Source of the DNA: Fortiea contorta PCC 7126
GTDB lineage: Bacteria; Cyanobacteriota; Cyanobacteriia; Cyanobacteriales; Nostocaceae
Assembly: GCF_000332295.1 (NCBI RefSeq)
Contig: NZ_KB235930.1
Location: 4,801,895 to 4,865,894, forward strand
Reading direction: 5' to 3'
DNA: 64,000 bases
Shown here piece after piece: positions 1 to 9,220 of the stretch (position 1 is its first letter; each line of letters starts with the position of its first letter). The notes below the pieces were generated by a model. The model was not told where the DNA came from and made no database searches. It worked only from the letters and a program-made list of their open reading frames with translations. Made by a program: the position numbers and the translations under genes.

Positions 1-1
1 G

Positions 2-1753
2 GGTACAAGTGCAGCATATTTTTATTCGCTATTTCCCACATTATTTCCCAGCTTTTTCATCAATCAAGGGTTAACACCAGATGTATATTATGAAACTGCT
101 GCTGTCGTCATTACCCTGATTTTGCTAGGAAGATTATTTGAAAATCGTGCTAAAGGACAAACCTCAGAAGCTATCCGTAAGCTAATTGGGTTACAAGCTA
201 AAACAGCGCGTTTGATTCGCAATGGACGAGAAGTAGATGTCCCAATTGAAGAAGTAATTATTGGAGATGTGATATTGGTTCGTCCTGGCGAGAAAATTCC
301 TGTTGACGGGGAAGTAATTGAGGGAGCATCCACAATTGATGAAGGGATGGTAACAGGGGAAAGCGTGCCTGTCAAAAAGCAACCAGGCGATGAAGTGATT
401 GGAGCTACTATTAACAAAACTGGGAGTTTCAAGTTTCGGGCGACACGAGTCGGAAGTGATACAGTGCTGGCGCAGATTGTCCAATTAGTACAGCAAGCTC
501 AGGGTTCTAAAGCCCCAATTCAGAGATTAGCAGACCAAGTAACTGGATGGTTTGTGCCTGCGGTAATTGCGATCGCTCTACTCACTTTCATCATTTGGTT
601 TAATTTTACAGGTAACGTGACTTTAGCGCTGATCACCACTGTTGGGGTACTAATTATCGCCTGTCCTTGTGCGCTGGGTTTAGCCACACCAACATCTGTA
701 ATGGTAGGAACGGGTAAAGGTGCGGAAAATGGCATTTTGATTAAAGGTGCCGAAAGCTTGGAAGTGGCGCACAAAATTCAAACAATCGTGCTAGATAAAA
801 CTGGAACAATCACTCAGGGTAAACCAACAGTCACCGATTTTGTCACCGTCAATGGTACTGCTAATGGTAACGAAATGAGCTTGGTGCAACTTACGGCATC
901 TGTGGAACGCAATTCTGAACATCCATTGGCAGAAGCGGTTGTGAGATACGCTCAATCTCAAGAAGTGGCGTTAGCAGATGTCAGAGAGTTTGAAGCAATT
1001 ACAGGCAGTGGTGTACAAGGTATAGTTTCTGCTCATCTTGTGCAAATTGGAACGCAACGCTGGATGTCAGAATTAGACATTGATACCCAAGCCTTACAAC
1101 ACGATAAAGAGCGTTTGGAATATCTGGGCAAAACTGCGATTTGGATTGCGGTTGACGGACAAATTCAGGGATTAATGGGGATTTCTGATGCCATCAAACC
1201 TACTTCAATACAGGCAATTCGTGCTTTGCAAAAACTGGGTTTAGAGGTAGTGATGCTTACAGGAGATAATCGCCGCACCGCAGAAACCATTGCCCGTGAA
1301 GTTGGTATCAAGCGCGTCTTGGCTGAAGTTCGCCCCGACCAAAAAGCTGCTACAGTGCAGAAACTACAATTAGAAGGAAAGATTGTAGCAATGGTTGGTG
1401 ATGGTATTAATGATGCACCAGCACTAGCCCAAGCCGATGTAGGAATGGCAATTGGCACTGGGACAGATGTTGCGATCGCTGCTAGTGACATTACGCTCAT
1501 CTCTGGTGACTTGCGAAGCATTGTCACAGCCATTCAACTCAGCCGCGCCACAATTCGTAATATTCGTCAAAACCTATTCTTCGCCTTCATCTACAACGTA
1601 GCTGGCATTCCCATCGCTGCCGGTATTTTGTTTCCTATCTTCGGTTGGTTACTTAACCCCATCATTGCAGGTGCAGCAATGGCATTTAGTTCAGTTTCAG
1701 TAGTTACGAATGCCCTACGTCTGCGTAAATTTCAAGCTAAAGCAGTAGTATAA
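2..1753 (+). CDS. Copper-type P1B heavy-metal ATPase (5' end outside window)
   Basis: Inner-membrane P-type ATPase that exports or distributes a soft metal, most likely Cu+. The open frame runs in from the window edge, so the metal-binding N-terminus is missing. Visible in order: actuator-domain TGES (near 354), the intramembrane metal site CPC within ACPCALG (near 660), the phosphorylation motif DKTGT (near 795), the P1B His-Pro motif SEHPLAEA (near 916), MLTGDN (near 1255), GDGINDAP (near 1400) and the last hydrophobic pair at the C-terminus. The CPC motif is typical of Cu+/Ag+ pumps. It sits 11 bp upstream of a cupredoxin gene and close to a MerR regulator, which supports a copper-handling operon. 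Metal choice is inferred from family motifs. Confidence 0.95.
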   Translation, partial: GTSAAYFYSLFPTLFPSFFINQGLTPDVYYETAAVVITLILLGRLFENRAKGQTSEAIRKLIGLQAKTARLIRNGREVDVPIEEVIIGDVILVRPGEKIPVDGEVIEGASTIDEGMVTGESVPVKKQPGDEVIGATINKTGSFKFRATRVGSDTVLAQIVQLVQQAQGSKAPIQRLADQVTGWFVPAVIAIALLTFIIWFNFTGNVTLALITTVGVLIIACPCALGLATPTSVMVGTGKGAENGILIKGAESLEVAHKIQTIVLDKTGTITQGKPTVTDFVTVNGTANGNEMSLVQLTASVERNSEHPLAEAVVRYAQSQEVALADVREFEAITGSGVQGIVSAHLVQIGTQRWMSELDIDTQALQHDKERLEYLGKTAIWIAVDGQIQGLMGISDAIKPTSIQAIRALQKLGLEVVMLTGDNRRTAETIAREVGIKRVLAEVRPDQKAATVQKLQLEGKIVAMVGDGINDAPALAQADVGMAIGTGTDVAIAASDITLISGDLRSIVTAIQLSRATIRNIRQNLFFAFIYNVAGIPIAAGILFPIFGWLLNPIIAGAAMAFSSVSVVTNALRLRKFQAKAVV

Positions 1754-1764
1754 GGAAGTAGCAA

Positions 1765-2670
1765 ATGTTGAGTAAAGTAATTGTTAGCAGTATAGCAGGC
1801 TTGGGATTGGCATTCAGTGTTGCCTTAGATCAAGTAGATGCACAGATGAATCATGAAATGCCGGCTACCGAGCGATCAAAGACAACTCAATTCGGTCGCA
1901 TTGAGCAACCACTGTGGGTAAAAGGTGCAGTTACAACAGCCGGGTTGGGGTTAATCGGACTAGAAATTTGGTGGTTTCTCCTAAGTAAACCAAAGTCCCA
2001 AAAAGCCGAAGCCCATGATGGTATTCAAGAAGTTGGCATTACTGTAGATGGAGGCTATGAACCTAGTCGAATTCTAGTCAATGCAGGTCAAAGAGTCCGC
2101 CTTAATTTCCTACGTCGTGACCCTAGTAGTTGTCTTGAAGAAATACGCCTACCTGATTTCCATATCGCCAAAAACCTACCACTAAATGAAGTTACATCCA
2201 TTGAGTTCACGCCCGATAAAGCAGGTACTTATACCTTCAACTGCGGTATGAATATGTTCCGAGGAGTGATAGAAGTTCAACCTCCTGACTCGATTGCAAA
2301 AGCAACCCCAGTAACTACTTCTCAAGCTACTCACCATATTCAACCAGAGCTTTCTGTGCCTACAGAGTCAGCAATAAAAGCAGTGAAAACACCAGAAGGT
2401 ACTCAAGAAGCGACTGTTACGGTTGAAAATGGTTACATACCGGAACGAGTAATTGTAGAGGCGGGACAACCGGTAAAATTGGACTTCCAACGTCACAATT
2501 TGAGCAAGTGTTTTGATAAATTGCTAATACCGGACTTTGACTTAGCCGTTGATCTTGCTCCTAACCAAACCACTTCAGTGGAATTTACTCCTAAGTATCC
2601 TGGTGAATATGAGTTCACCTGCGGTATGAAAATGTATCGTGGTGTCGTGGAAGTAAAACCTGCCACATAA
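1765..2670 (+). CDS. Membrane-anchored protein with two cupredoxin domains
   Basis: A 301-residue protein. It has an N-terminal signal-like hydrophobic segment, a second hydrophobic segment near residues 55-75 (LGLIGLEIWWFLL), and then two tandem cupredoxin-like domains (about residues 95-175 and 210-300). Each domain carries the same pattern: GYxPxRIxVxAGQxVxLxF, an SSC/SKC segment, a PDF motif and a C-terminal CGMxMxRGVxEV. Cys and Met in CGM fit a copper-binding site. It follows the metal ATPase by 11 bp, so co-transcription is likely. The likely role is periplasmic or membrane-side copper binding that feeds or receives metal from the pump. The two domains look like an internal duplication. 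Confidence 0.85.
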   Translation: MLSKVIVSSIAGLGLAFSVALDQVDAQMNHEMPATERSKTTQFGRIEQPLWVKGAVTTAGLGLIGLEIWWFLLSKPKSQKAEAHDGIQEVGITVDGGYEPSRILVNAGQRVRLNFLRRDPSSCLEEIRLPDFHIAKNLPLNEVTSIEFTPDKAGTYTFNCGMNMFRGVIEVQPPDSIAKATPVTTSQATHHIQPELSVPTESAIKAVKTPEGTQEATVTVENGYIPERVIVEAGQPVKLDFQRHNLSKCFDKLLIPDFDLAVDLAPNQTTSVEFTPKYPGEYEFTCGMKMYRGVVEVKPAT

Positions 2671-2709
2671 TCCAGAAGCAAATAATTAGCAAGATGATCC
2701 TGTTCTCAC

Positions 2710-2741
2710 TTGACTCTCCAGCTAGCTGGAGAGTTTAAGAT
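2710..2741 (+). promoter_or_regulatory. MerR-type promoter/operator with perfect palindrome
   Basis: TTGACT (2710-2715) and TAAGAT (2736-2741) are separated by 20 bp, longer than the usual 17 bp. The spacer region holds a perfect 22-bp palindrome at 2713-2734 (half-site ACTCTCCAGCT). An over-long spacer filled by a dyad is the hallmark of promoters that MerR-family proteins activate by twisting DNA. It faces the merR-like gene at 2780, so autoregulation is implied. Confidence 0.8.
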
Positions 2742-2779
2742 AAGGTAAATAAACTTATTTAACATGAGAGCAGCTAAAT

Positions 2780-3193
2780 ATGTTAGTCCAAGAAGAGCCA
2801 AAACTCATCGGTAATGTTGCTAAGTCTAGCGGTGTACCAATTAAAACTATTCGCTACTATGAAGAACTTGGTCTACTCAGGTCATTAGGGAGAACCGAGG
2901 GTGGATTTAGATTATTTAACTCTGATGTTTTGGAGCGACTGCACTTTATCAAACGTGCCCAAAGCTTAGGATTAAGCTTGTCAGAGATTAAGGAATTTTT
3001 AAATGTTCATGATGGAGGGGAATTACCTTGTGAGCATATAAAAATTAAACTAGAAGATAAGATTAAAGCTATTGATGAACAAATTCGGCAATTACTTATT
3101 TTGAGACAAGAATTATCAGGATTAGTTTCTGGTTGGGAAACCATACCTGAAAATCCTGAAAAAACAATTTGTCCTATTATTGAAAGAAATTAA
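2780..3193 (+). CDS. MerR-family metal-responsive regulator
   Basis: A 137-residue one-component regulator. The N-terminal winged helix shows the family signature IGNVAKSSGVPIKTIRYYEELGLL, followed by GGFRLF and LHFIKRAQSLGLSLSEIKEFL, then a coiled dimerisation helix. Cysteines in ELPCEHIK and near the C-terminus (KTICPIIE) resemble the metal-sensing positions of ZntR/CadR-like sensors. It lies downstream of the ATPase and cupredoxin genes behind its own dyad promoter (2710-2741). IS5 inserted about 20 bp after its stop and may have cut it off from further target genes. Effector metal is not determinable by eye. Confidence 0.9.
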   Translation: MLVQEEPKLIGNVAKSSGVPIKTIRYYEELGLLRSLGRTEGGFRLFNSDVLERLHFIKRAQSLGLSLSEIKEFLNVHDGGELPCEHIKIKLEDKIKAIDEQIRQLLILRQELSGLVSGWETIPENPEKTICPIIERN

Positions 3194-3213
3194 ATAATCA
3201 AGCTGTCCATTTA

Positions 3214-4124
3214 GAGGATGTTTTAAAAGTGGGGGGGTATTGTAAGAAAGCTCACAAGGCTTATGCTGAGATTTGTAGAAAACAGCACCTTATGAGCGAA
3301 TGACTAAAGCATACCGTAGCAATTTGACTTGGGAACAGTGGGAATTAATTGCAGACCTGTTGCCAGAAGCAAAGCCGGGTGGTCGTCCCCGAAAATTAAC
3401 CTTATTTGCAGTAGTGAATGCAATTCTCTATGTACTGTGTGAAGGGTGTACATGGCGAGGTCTACCAGGAGATTTTCCTGCATGGTCAACAGTTTATGGT
3501 TATTTTTGGAGATGGAGCCTAGATGGTACGTGGTTAAAGATTCACGATCAACTTTACCAGTGGGTGCGGGTAGACGCAGGACGTGAACCTAGTCCCTCAG
3601 AAGCGGCAGTTGATAGCCAATCAGTAGAAACAGCAACGATGATATCTATTGATGTTGGTTACGACGCAGGTAAAAAAATTCATGGGCGTAAACGCCATTT
3701 AAGTGTAGATTTACTGGGTCTAGTTTTACGCGTTTTGGTGACATCTGCAAGTCTTCCAGAACGCGAAGGAGCGAAAAAAGTTCTCCAACGAGTTCACGAT
3801 ACTGGTCATCAGGTAAAACGGTTGAATACTATTTGGATGGATGGGGGATATCGAGGCGAAGAATTTATGCGCTGGGTGATGGATATGTTTCGGTGGATTG
3901 TCGAAATTGTTCTTAGACCTTTGGAGAAAAAGGGTTTTGTCCATTTACCAAAACGTTGGGTTGTTGAGCGCACTTTTGGCTGGCTTAATTGGTGTCGGCG
4001 CTTGAGCAAAGATTATGAAAGGCTACCCCAAACTTCGGAGACTTTTATCTATATTGCCATGATTCGTATTATGGTTCGACGACTGGCATGATTTTTGACT
4101 GGTTTTTACTTTTAAAACATCCTC
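3214..4124 (+). mobile_element. IS5-family insertion sequence (intact)
   Basis: A 911-bp element bounded by 17-bp inverted repeats (GAGGATGTTTTAAAAGT at 3214-3230 and its complement at 4108-4124). It is flanked by a TA dinucleotide on both sides (3212-3213, 4125-4126), as expected for the TA-targeting IS427/IS5 group. It carries one uninterrupted transposase gene, so it looks recently active. Confidence 0.9.
3300..4091 (+). CDS. IS5-family DDE transposase
   Basis: A 263-residue transposase that cuts and joins the IS ends. The N-terminal domain has the typical LTWEQWELIADLLPE start and TWRGLP segment. DDE residues are seen in DSQS (near residue 105), DGGY (near 180) and E of VVERTFGWLNWCRRL (near 225), with the family RxxxxDYER signature after it. 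Length and motifs fit an intact enzyme. It is the only gene of the element at 3214-4124, placed between the MerR gene and a convergent kinase gene. Confidence 0.95.
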   Translation: MTKAYRSNLTWEQWELIADLLPEAKPGGRPRKLTLFAVVNAILYVLCEGCTWRGLPGDFPAWSTVYGYFWRWSLDGTWLKIHDQLYQWVRVDAGREPSPSEAAVDSQSVETATMISIDVGYDAGKKIHGRKRHLSVDLLGLVLRVLVTSASLPEREGAKKVLQRVHDTGHQVKRLNTIWMDGGYRGEEFMRWVMDMFRWIVEIVLRPLEKKGFVHLPKRWVVERTFGWLNWCRRLSKDYERLPQTSETFIYIAMIRIMVRRLA

Positions 4125-4169
4125 TAACACTTGAACGATTTATTACGTCATATAGCTATTAGAGAACCG

Positions 4170-5027
4170 TTACTGAGCCATTTTCAAACAGTACCAAAAT
4201 TGATCCATTTTTTTGTAAAAAAGAATTTTATCTCTTTCTATATCGCAGGGGGAAACTCCATAAGCTTCGTAAAATAATTGAACCATTTTATCTCCAAAAT
4301 TTCTGATAATACTACCTTCTATTGAGGAGAAATCTCTATGAAAATCGCCCATTCCAGCTTTTCCCCAATCAATTACTCCTGAAAGATTTAACCCTTGTCG
4401 TAAGATATTAGGTAAACAGTAGTCTCCATGTGTTATGCACCCAGTTTGATGAGTTTGTTGTTCACGGCATAATTGATTAAAAACTTCTGATGGTGTTCTG
4501 CCAGAATTTTTTTCTTGAAACTGTGCAACATCGATTAAACTTTTTTGAAGTGCTATATCAATTTGCTTGAGTTCTTCATCTAAACCATTTGGAAGGTTTA
4601 ATTTTTCTAGACTTGATATATTGTGGAGTTTTTTAAGGGCTTTTCCTACTACATAAACTGCTTCTTCACCTGTCTCATTTTCTTTTAAAATATAAGCAGG
4701 ATAGCCTTCTAGCTCCTCCGTTATAATTAACGTATATGATGACGTTTCTGCAAAATGTATTAATTTAGGAACAGGGAATAGCTGGTATAGCGTTTTTATT
4801 ATATTCTGTTCTGTAGCAATTTCCAGTGCTGCATTTCCTGTTGCAAGCTTGAGGAATAATCCGCAACCATCAGGTTGTGAAAGTCTATATACATTAGCAC
4901 CTAACCGACCTGATATGTACTCGCTTACTTCACATTTGTATAGTAGCTCTACTATTTCTTTAGGTGTATCAATAGCTAGATTTTCTAGTAGATCTGTTAT
5001 GATTAACATAGTAGTTTTGGTTTTCAA
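4170..5027 (-). CDS. APH(3')-like aminoglycoside phosphotransferase
   Basis: A 285-residue kinase-fold protein expected to transfer phosphate from ATP to a small molecule, in this family usually an aminoglycoside 3'-hydroxyl. The catalytic loop HGDYCLPNIL and the metal-binding segment GVIDWGKAGMGD match APH(3') enzymes very well. An N-terminal lobe Lys-containing segment (GLFLKLATG) and a C-terminal YGVSPCD...KILFYKKMDQFW helix also fit. It stands alone between IS5 and IS701 elements, a setting consistent with acquisition. Whether it gives resistance in this organism is not shown by the sequence. A more distant small-molecule kinase of the same superfamily is the alternative. Confidence 0.85.
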   Translation of the reverse strand: MKTKTTMLIITDLLENLAIDTPKEIVELLYKCEVSEYISGRLGANVYRLSQPDGCGLFLKLATGNAALEIATEQNIIKTLYQLFPVPKLIHFAETSSYTLIITEELEGYPAYILKENETGEEAVYVVGKALKKLHNISSLEKLNLPNGLDEELKQIDIALQKSLIDVAQFQEKNSGRTPSEVFNQLCREQQTHQTGCITHGDYCLPNILRQGLNLSGVIDWGKAGMGDFHRDFSSIEGSIIRNFGDKMVQLFYEAYGVSPCDIERDKILFYKKMDQFWYCLKMAQ

Positions 5028-5332
5028 AAATATATCTGTTTTTTACAATAAAAAAATTTTTGGTTATTCAAACATTAAGTATAAAAGCTAAAACCTCTGA
5101 ATTTGCTGTAAAATTACCGAAAATTAATGTGATTTTCTTAAGCTTAAACTACCTTACCTCAGAAAACTAAAATCACTTAATAAAGTACTACTTGTTTAGT
5201 ATTTAAAGAAATAATTTTTTGAAATTCTCCATTTTGATTGAACTCGAAAACCGAAAAACTGCCTAGAGATAAATAAAACTGTCTTAATTTTGCTAAAGGA
5301 ACATTCAGCATCTCACAACATAACCAACTATC
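5028..5332. other. AT-rich intergenic stretch, no gene seen
   Basis: About 300 bp between the kinase start and the IS701 left end. It is strongly A+T-rich and probably holds the kinase promoter, but I see no convincing coding region, hairpin terminator or RNA gene. Confidence 0.5.
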
Positions 5333-6690
5333 GGGACTTAAACAAAAATTAAGCCCAAATAAAGCCGAAACTGGCTTTATGAGAGGCAAATACGTCACGA
5401 TTAATGGTTAGCCATTCAAAAAAACGGAAAGAAATCGCTGTTCTAAACGCTTCTAAAGCATCAGTAAAAGTGTTCAAAGGTTTAGTTGCCCACCTACGTC
5501 TCAAACCCCCAGTCAGCTGATGCCAAAGAATAAAAGTATAGGCACAAAAAACCAGGATAAAATGTCGTATGAGACTAGTTTTATCTCGGACTTGATATTC
5601 TTTTAATCCGAGAAAGCCTTTGGCTTCTCGATAGAAAACTTCCACCCAATTTCGTTGAGAATAGGTGTTGACTATCCATTCTGGAGTGACAACAGATGTA
5701 GAAACATTAGTGATAAAATAGTCGATATCAGTGGCATTTGAGAAAGTATCAGCATTCATCACGATAGCTATACTTCGCTGTCCCTCTAGACGTGATATCT
5801 CTACAAGTCTTGTTGCTACCCACACTGTTCGGGATTTATCTAATTTGAGTTTAATTTCGCTAAAAGCTTCTTGGGGCAACGTCTGTGCTAATTCATCTAG
5901 CCTGATTGTTTGTTGATAATTTCCTTGGTTACTAATTGTGACTTTCCGATTTTTGGCTACTCCTCCTAAATACTTTAAGTTTCGCTTTTCTAGTTCTAAT
6001 AGGAATGATGTATTGTTACCATATCCCGCATCTACAATTACTATTCCTGGTTGATATCCTCGCTCTCTTGTTTGGTCTATTAACTTAATTGCTATCTCGG
6101 TTTTCTTCTCAAATAATGGGTCTTGTTTCCCCTGTGGTAATGAATCAGCGTGCTGATATAACTCTATATCTAATGGTAGGCTTTTTCTGCCATCATATAA
6201 ATGACTTGTTACCACTACTATTCCATTATCAGTCTTACCGATTTCTCCAATATATTGTCTTCCAACTCCTTCAGTCAAGTTACCACTTTTCCTATGCCCT
6301 GAATCATCAATTATCAAGCTAAATCCCCGATTAATTCTAGTTTGACTACACTTGTTCATTACCTCCAAGCGTCTTTCATTCAGCTTTTTAGCCGACCAAG
6401 GTGCATCTGTTAAAAAGTGGTGTAATCTATGGTAATTCACCCCTATGGCGTTTCCTGCCATCTGTAACAGGTTTTTTCTCTCACTTTCCCCCAATAATCC
6501 CCCTAAATAATGTCTGAACTCCCTTTTTTGCGCTTGATGATTAAATACATCATCAAACCTTTGACACCATTTTTCAAAGCATGGGGGCATGGCTGTGGGA
6601 GTTGTCTCTTTCATCAGGCTTATTTTAACGTGAAACCTATGCTATATCTGCATTATAACCTCTTTTGCTCTCTTTTTTTGCTTAAGTCCC
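5333..6690 (-). mobile_element. IS701-family insertion sequence
   Basis: An approximately 1.36-kb element with inverted ends GGGACTTAAACAAAAA (from 5333) and its complement TTTTTGCTTAAGTCCC (to 6690). It carries one intact transposase. No matching target duplication is visible at the two borders (CTATC versus GTTAG), so one side may have been rearranged. Its right end cuts into an IS630 remnant. Confidence 0.85.
5349..6614 (-). CDS. IS701-family DDE transposase
   Basis: A 421-residue transposase of the IS4/IS701 superfamily. The N-terminus (PCFEKWCQRFDDVF, LGESERKN) is the characteristic IS701 region. The catalytic core shows IIDDSGHRKSG (first Asp), IVDAGYGN (second Asp) and the C-terminal Y-(2)-R-(3)-E-(6)-K type segment RNWVEVFYREAKGFLGL. 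Length is usual for the family and no internal stop is present, so the enzyme should be functional. It fills nearly the whole element at 5333-6690. Confidence 0.93.
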   Translation of the reverse strand: MKETTPTAMPPCFEKWCQRFDDVFNHQAQKREFRHYLGGLLGESERKNLLQMAGNAIGVNYHRLHHFLTDAPWSAKKLNERRLEVMNKCSQTRINRGFSLIIDDSGHRKSGNLTEGVGRQYIGEIGKTDNGIVVVTSHLYDGRKSLPLDIELYQHADSLPQGKQDPLFEKKTEIAIKLIDQTRERGYQPGIVIVDAGYGNNTSFLLELEKRNLKYLGGVAKNRKVTISNQGNYQQTIRLDELAQTLPQEAFSEIKLKLDKSRTVWVATRLVEISRLEGQRSIAIVMNADTFSNATDIDYFITNVSTSVVTPEWIVNTYSQRNWVEVFYREAKGFLGLKEYQVRDKTSLIRHFILVFCAYTFILWHQLTGGLRRRWATKPLNTFTDALEAFRTAISFRFFEWLTINRDVFASHKASFGFIWA

Positions 6691-6691
6691 G

Positions 6692-6949
6692 TTAGTACGA
6701 TTGTTCGCGCGTGCCCCAAAAGGAAAAAGAGCGCGAGGCGAGCGTCCTATCAAACGAGGAAAAAACGTCTCCTTAATTGGTGCAATTGGTTTCCAAGGTG
6801 TAATTACTCAAATCAGTCTTATTGGTGCTACAGATGGACTTACCTTTGAGGCATTTATCTCCCAGAAGTTAGTTCCCAAACTATGGAAAGGAGCCTATGT
6901 TGTCATGGATAATTGCTCAATTCATAAATGTAAGGAACTGCAAACATAA
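6692..6949 (+). pseudogene. IS630-family transposase remnant
   Basis: About 85 codons resembling the centre of an IS630 transposase: RPIKRGKNVSLIGAI, then GAYVVMDNCSIHK, where D is the second catalytic Asp. The 5' part is cut off by the IS701 right end at 6690. The 3' part stops at 6949 without the final Glu region. This is a dead fragment that predates the IS701 insertion. Confidence 0.75.
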
Positions 6950-6991
6950 ACGCTTCAAACTGCAAACAAGGCAATTTTGAAACCACATTAA

Positions 6992-7059
6992 GGGTCTTGG
7001 CAACTTTTGGTGATCTTGGTTGGGGGAAGGCAGAGGGCAGAGGGCAGAAGGCAGAAGTC
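6992..7059 (+). repeat. Left 68-bp inverted repeat with G-rich short tandem units
   Basis: Begins GGGTCTTGGCAAC and ends in repeated GGCAGAG/GGCAGAAG units. It is exactly complementary to 9221-9288. The G-rich heptamer-like part resembles the short tandemly repeated sequences common in heterocystous cyanobacteria. Confidence 0.85.
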
Positions 7060-7080
7060 GCAAGAGTAGAAGTAATAATT

Positions 7081-7431
7081 TCAAACTTTGAGTTTGTTTA
7101 AACTAGCAACTAATATACTTTGCATTTCCTCAACTTCATTTAATAAAGGAGTGAAAAGATTTTTCTCTGCTAAATCTACTTCTTTAGCAATAATTAATTG
7201 CGTATCTAATTCTCTCAAAGAACCTAAAGCAATATGTAAAAACTGTATGTATTCTGGCTTTGAGCGTCTACCATAGCCTTCAGCAATGTTAGATGCTACA
7301 GATACAGAAGAACGCCGTATTTGGCTAGTTAAGCCATACAATTCTGATTGAGGAAATAGACGCGTAAACTTATAGCAATTAATGGCAAGTTGAACTGCCC
7401 TTTGCCAGATAAACTGATTTCTGTAGCTCAT
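7081..7431 (-). CDS. Four-helix-bundle protein (23S rRNA IVP / TIGR02436-like)
   Basis: A 116-residue small helical protein of the family first described from 23S rRNA intervening sequences. The conserved start FIWQRAVQLAINCYKFT, the SQIRRSSVSVASNIAEGYGR signature and EYIQFLHIALGSLRELDTQL are all present. The molecular role is unknown; these proteins often sit beside repeats and mobile elements. It lies just inside the left 68-bp inverted repeat and is transcribed in the same direction as the ISL3 gene. Confidence 0.92.
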   Translation of the reverse strand: MSYRNQFIWQRAVQLAINCYKFTRLFPQSELYGLTSQIRRSSVSVASNIAEGYGRRSKPEYIQFLHIALGSLRELDTQLIIAKEVDLAEKNLFTPLLNEVEEMQSILVASLNKLKV

Positions 7432-7487
7432 AACTAAGTTTGAAGTTTAAAGTCAAGAAAAAGTTTGAAGTACAAGAATTATATCCT

Positions 7488-9149
7488 TTAGGTTGCTAAC
7501 AAGAATCGGCGCTCAAGTAAATCTATTTTGGCGCGACCATACATCTGTCGCTTTAACATTTTTAGCCGATTAATATGCCCTTCAACGGGGCCATTACTAA
7601 CTGACATAGTTACACCTGCCTTCACCGCGTCGTAGTCTTCACGCAATCGTTTAGCAAAGCGACGAAAAGCAGTCAAATTACTACTGTCTGCAACCTTTAG
7701 CCACCGTTTAAGTTGTCTCGGCAGTCGCTGGCGCACAATTTGAGCGAAACCTTGAGCTAACTTGATGGCTTCTGCTAAATCTGGATGTTTTGCTCTAAGT
7801 AGTGCAATCAATTCTTGATCTTCTGGCTGTTGCGATTCCGGTTTCCGTAGCACCAGCCAGACTGCGCGACGAGGAGTGAGACAAAGTTTTTTGGGTTGAG
7901 TTACTTTTGGTAAAGACTTAACCGAATACCGTTTTCTTGGCTTGATTTCTTGGGCAGTACGGATACGTCGTGTGTAACGAGCTACGGTATCATAACTGCC
8001 TTTGTAACCCTGCTGTTGAATTTCCTTAAACAAAATTAAGCCTTCATGACAACCTTCATTCCAGCGTTTCAGGATATATTCATGGTACGGAACTAAGATA
8101 CTTCGACCTTGGCTTCTTCGTCTGGTTGGTTCTGGCAAAGTAGGACTACCTAGATAGCGGAATACACTTGTCACACCAATTCCCATTTGACGGGCTATAG
8201 CTTTTCCACTCCAACCTTGGTGATGTAAATTCCACACTTGCTGATGGATAGCAAGTCGTCTGGCATGGTTTCGGTCTGCTAATTGTAGCGGCTGTTGTTC
8301 ACGGCTTGGTCTTGGAACTCGCACAACTACAGTACCATCAGTTTGAGTTACTGATGAAAGACTGTATGCTTCATCAACAGCTTTGAGAGCTTGATGATGC
8401 GTAGCGAAAACTTGGTTCAGTGTTTCAGCTAAATTCTGCAATAAGTGAAAGCGGTCTGCAACTTGAATAGCTTCTGGCGCGCCTTGACGAATACCACTTT
8501 CATAAGTTTTTGACCGATCTCGTGAGACGATTTTGACACCAGGGTGTGCTTTTAACCATTCTGCCAAAGTTTCAGCTTTTGCATCTTTTAGTAGAGCGAT
8601 TGGTCGGCTGCGTTCCAGGTCAATTAGTGCTGTGCCGTAAGTTTTACATTTACGAAAACAAAAGTCATCTACCCCAAGAGTATGTGGCGTTACGATTGGT
8701 GGTAGCGGGATTGAGCGGATTAAATTTAACAGTGTGTTGCCAGAAACTTTTATGCCCAATTGCTGTGAGAGTCTTACCCCTGCTGCACCACCATTAGCTA
8801 AAGCAATCGCACTCAGTCGTTGAGCTAAACGTATAGTTCTTCTCGCCCAAGGTTCGGTTACATTGGTCAATCTTTCTGTAAAAATGCGCCGTTTACACAA
8901 AGTATTGATACAAAAAAACTTTCTTACCCGTAACTGTAAGGTAATGCTGTAATCAGCCCAGGGTAAGTCTGCTAATAAGCGTTCATAGCGACTATGAATT
9001 TTGTGAGTTGGTTGATGACACACTGGACAATTAACTACTGTTCTAATTGCGGAAACAATCAACCAAATCTTCGTTTTTATCTCGTCAAGAAGGCAATCTT
9101 CAAGTCTCAGATTGCTTGAATCTGGTAATAGGTGAGTTAGCACCGACAT
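7488..9149 (-). CDS. ISL3-family transposase
   Basis: A 553-residue transposase. N-terminal zinc-binding cysteines (CPVCHQPTHKIHSR, then a second Cys pair near CINTLCKRR) precede the DDE domain, which starts at LGVDDFCFRKCKTYGT (first Asp). IVSRDRSKTYESGI carries the second Asp, and the C-terminal SNGPVEGHINRLKMLKRQMYGRA holds the catalytic Glu and is diagnostic of ISL3. An HTH (GWSGKAIARQMGIGVTSVFRYL) lies in the middle. The frame is uninterrupted. I could not find convincing 20-30-bp ISL3 terminal repeats next to it, so the outer 68-bp repeats may not be its own ends. Confidence 0.93.
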   Translation of the reverse strand: MSVLTHLLPDSSNLRLEDCLLDEIKTKIWLIVSAIRTVVNCPVCHQPTHKIHSRYERLLADLPWADYSITLQLRVRKFFCINTLCKRRIFTERLTNVTEPWARRTIRLAQRLSAIALANGGAAGVRLSQQLGIKVSGNTLLNLIRSIPLPPIVTPHTLGVDDFCFRKCKTYGTALIDLERSRPIALLKDAKAETLAEWLKAHPGVKIVSRDRSKTYESGIRQGAPEAIQVADRFHLLQNLAETLNQVFATHHQALKAVDEAYSLSSVTQTDGTVVVRVPRPSREQQPLQLADRNHARRLAIHQQVWNLHHQGWSGKAIARQMGIGVTSVFRYLGSPTLPEPTRRRSQGRSILVPYHEYILKRWNEGCHEGLILFKEIQQQGYKGSYDTVARYTRRIRTAQEIKPRKRYSVKSLPKVTQPKKLCLTPRRAVWLVLRKPESQQPEDQELIALLRAKHPDLAEAIKLAQGFAQIVRQRLPRQLKRWLKVADSSNLTAFRRFAKRLREDYDAVKAGVTMSVSNGPVEGHINRLKMLKRQMYGRAKIDLLERRFLLAT

Positions 9150-9220
9150 AGAGCTTGCTGAGGCTTATTCCTCAAATGTTTGATGAAGTGAAGTTTGAAG
9201 TATCTCAATTATATCTTTCT

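Noticed and set aside
5177-5398. A 73-codon minus-strand frame across the IS701 left end
   Set aside because: It crosses the IS border, overlaps the transposase end and has no coding-like features.
7464-9217. Similar AGTTTGAAGTA...AATTATATC sequences on both sides of the ISL3 gene as an 8-bp-type target duplication
   Set aside because: The similarity extends beyond a target duplication and is imperfect, and no matching inverted ends lie inside it; I could not make a consistent IS border.
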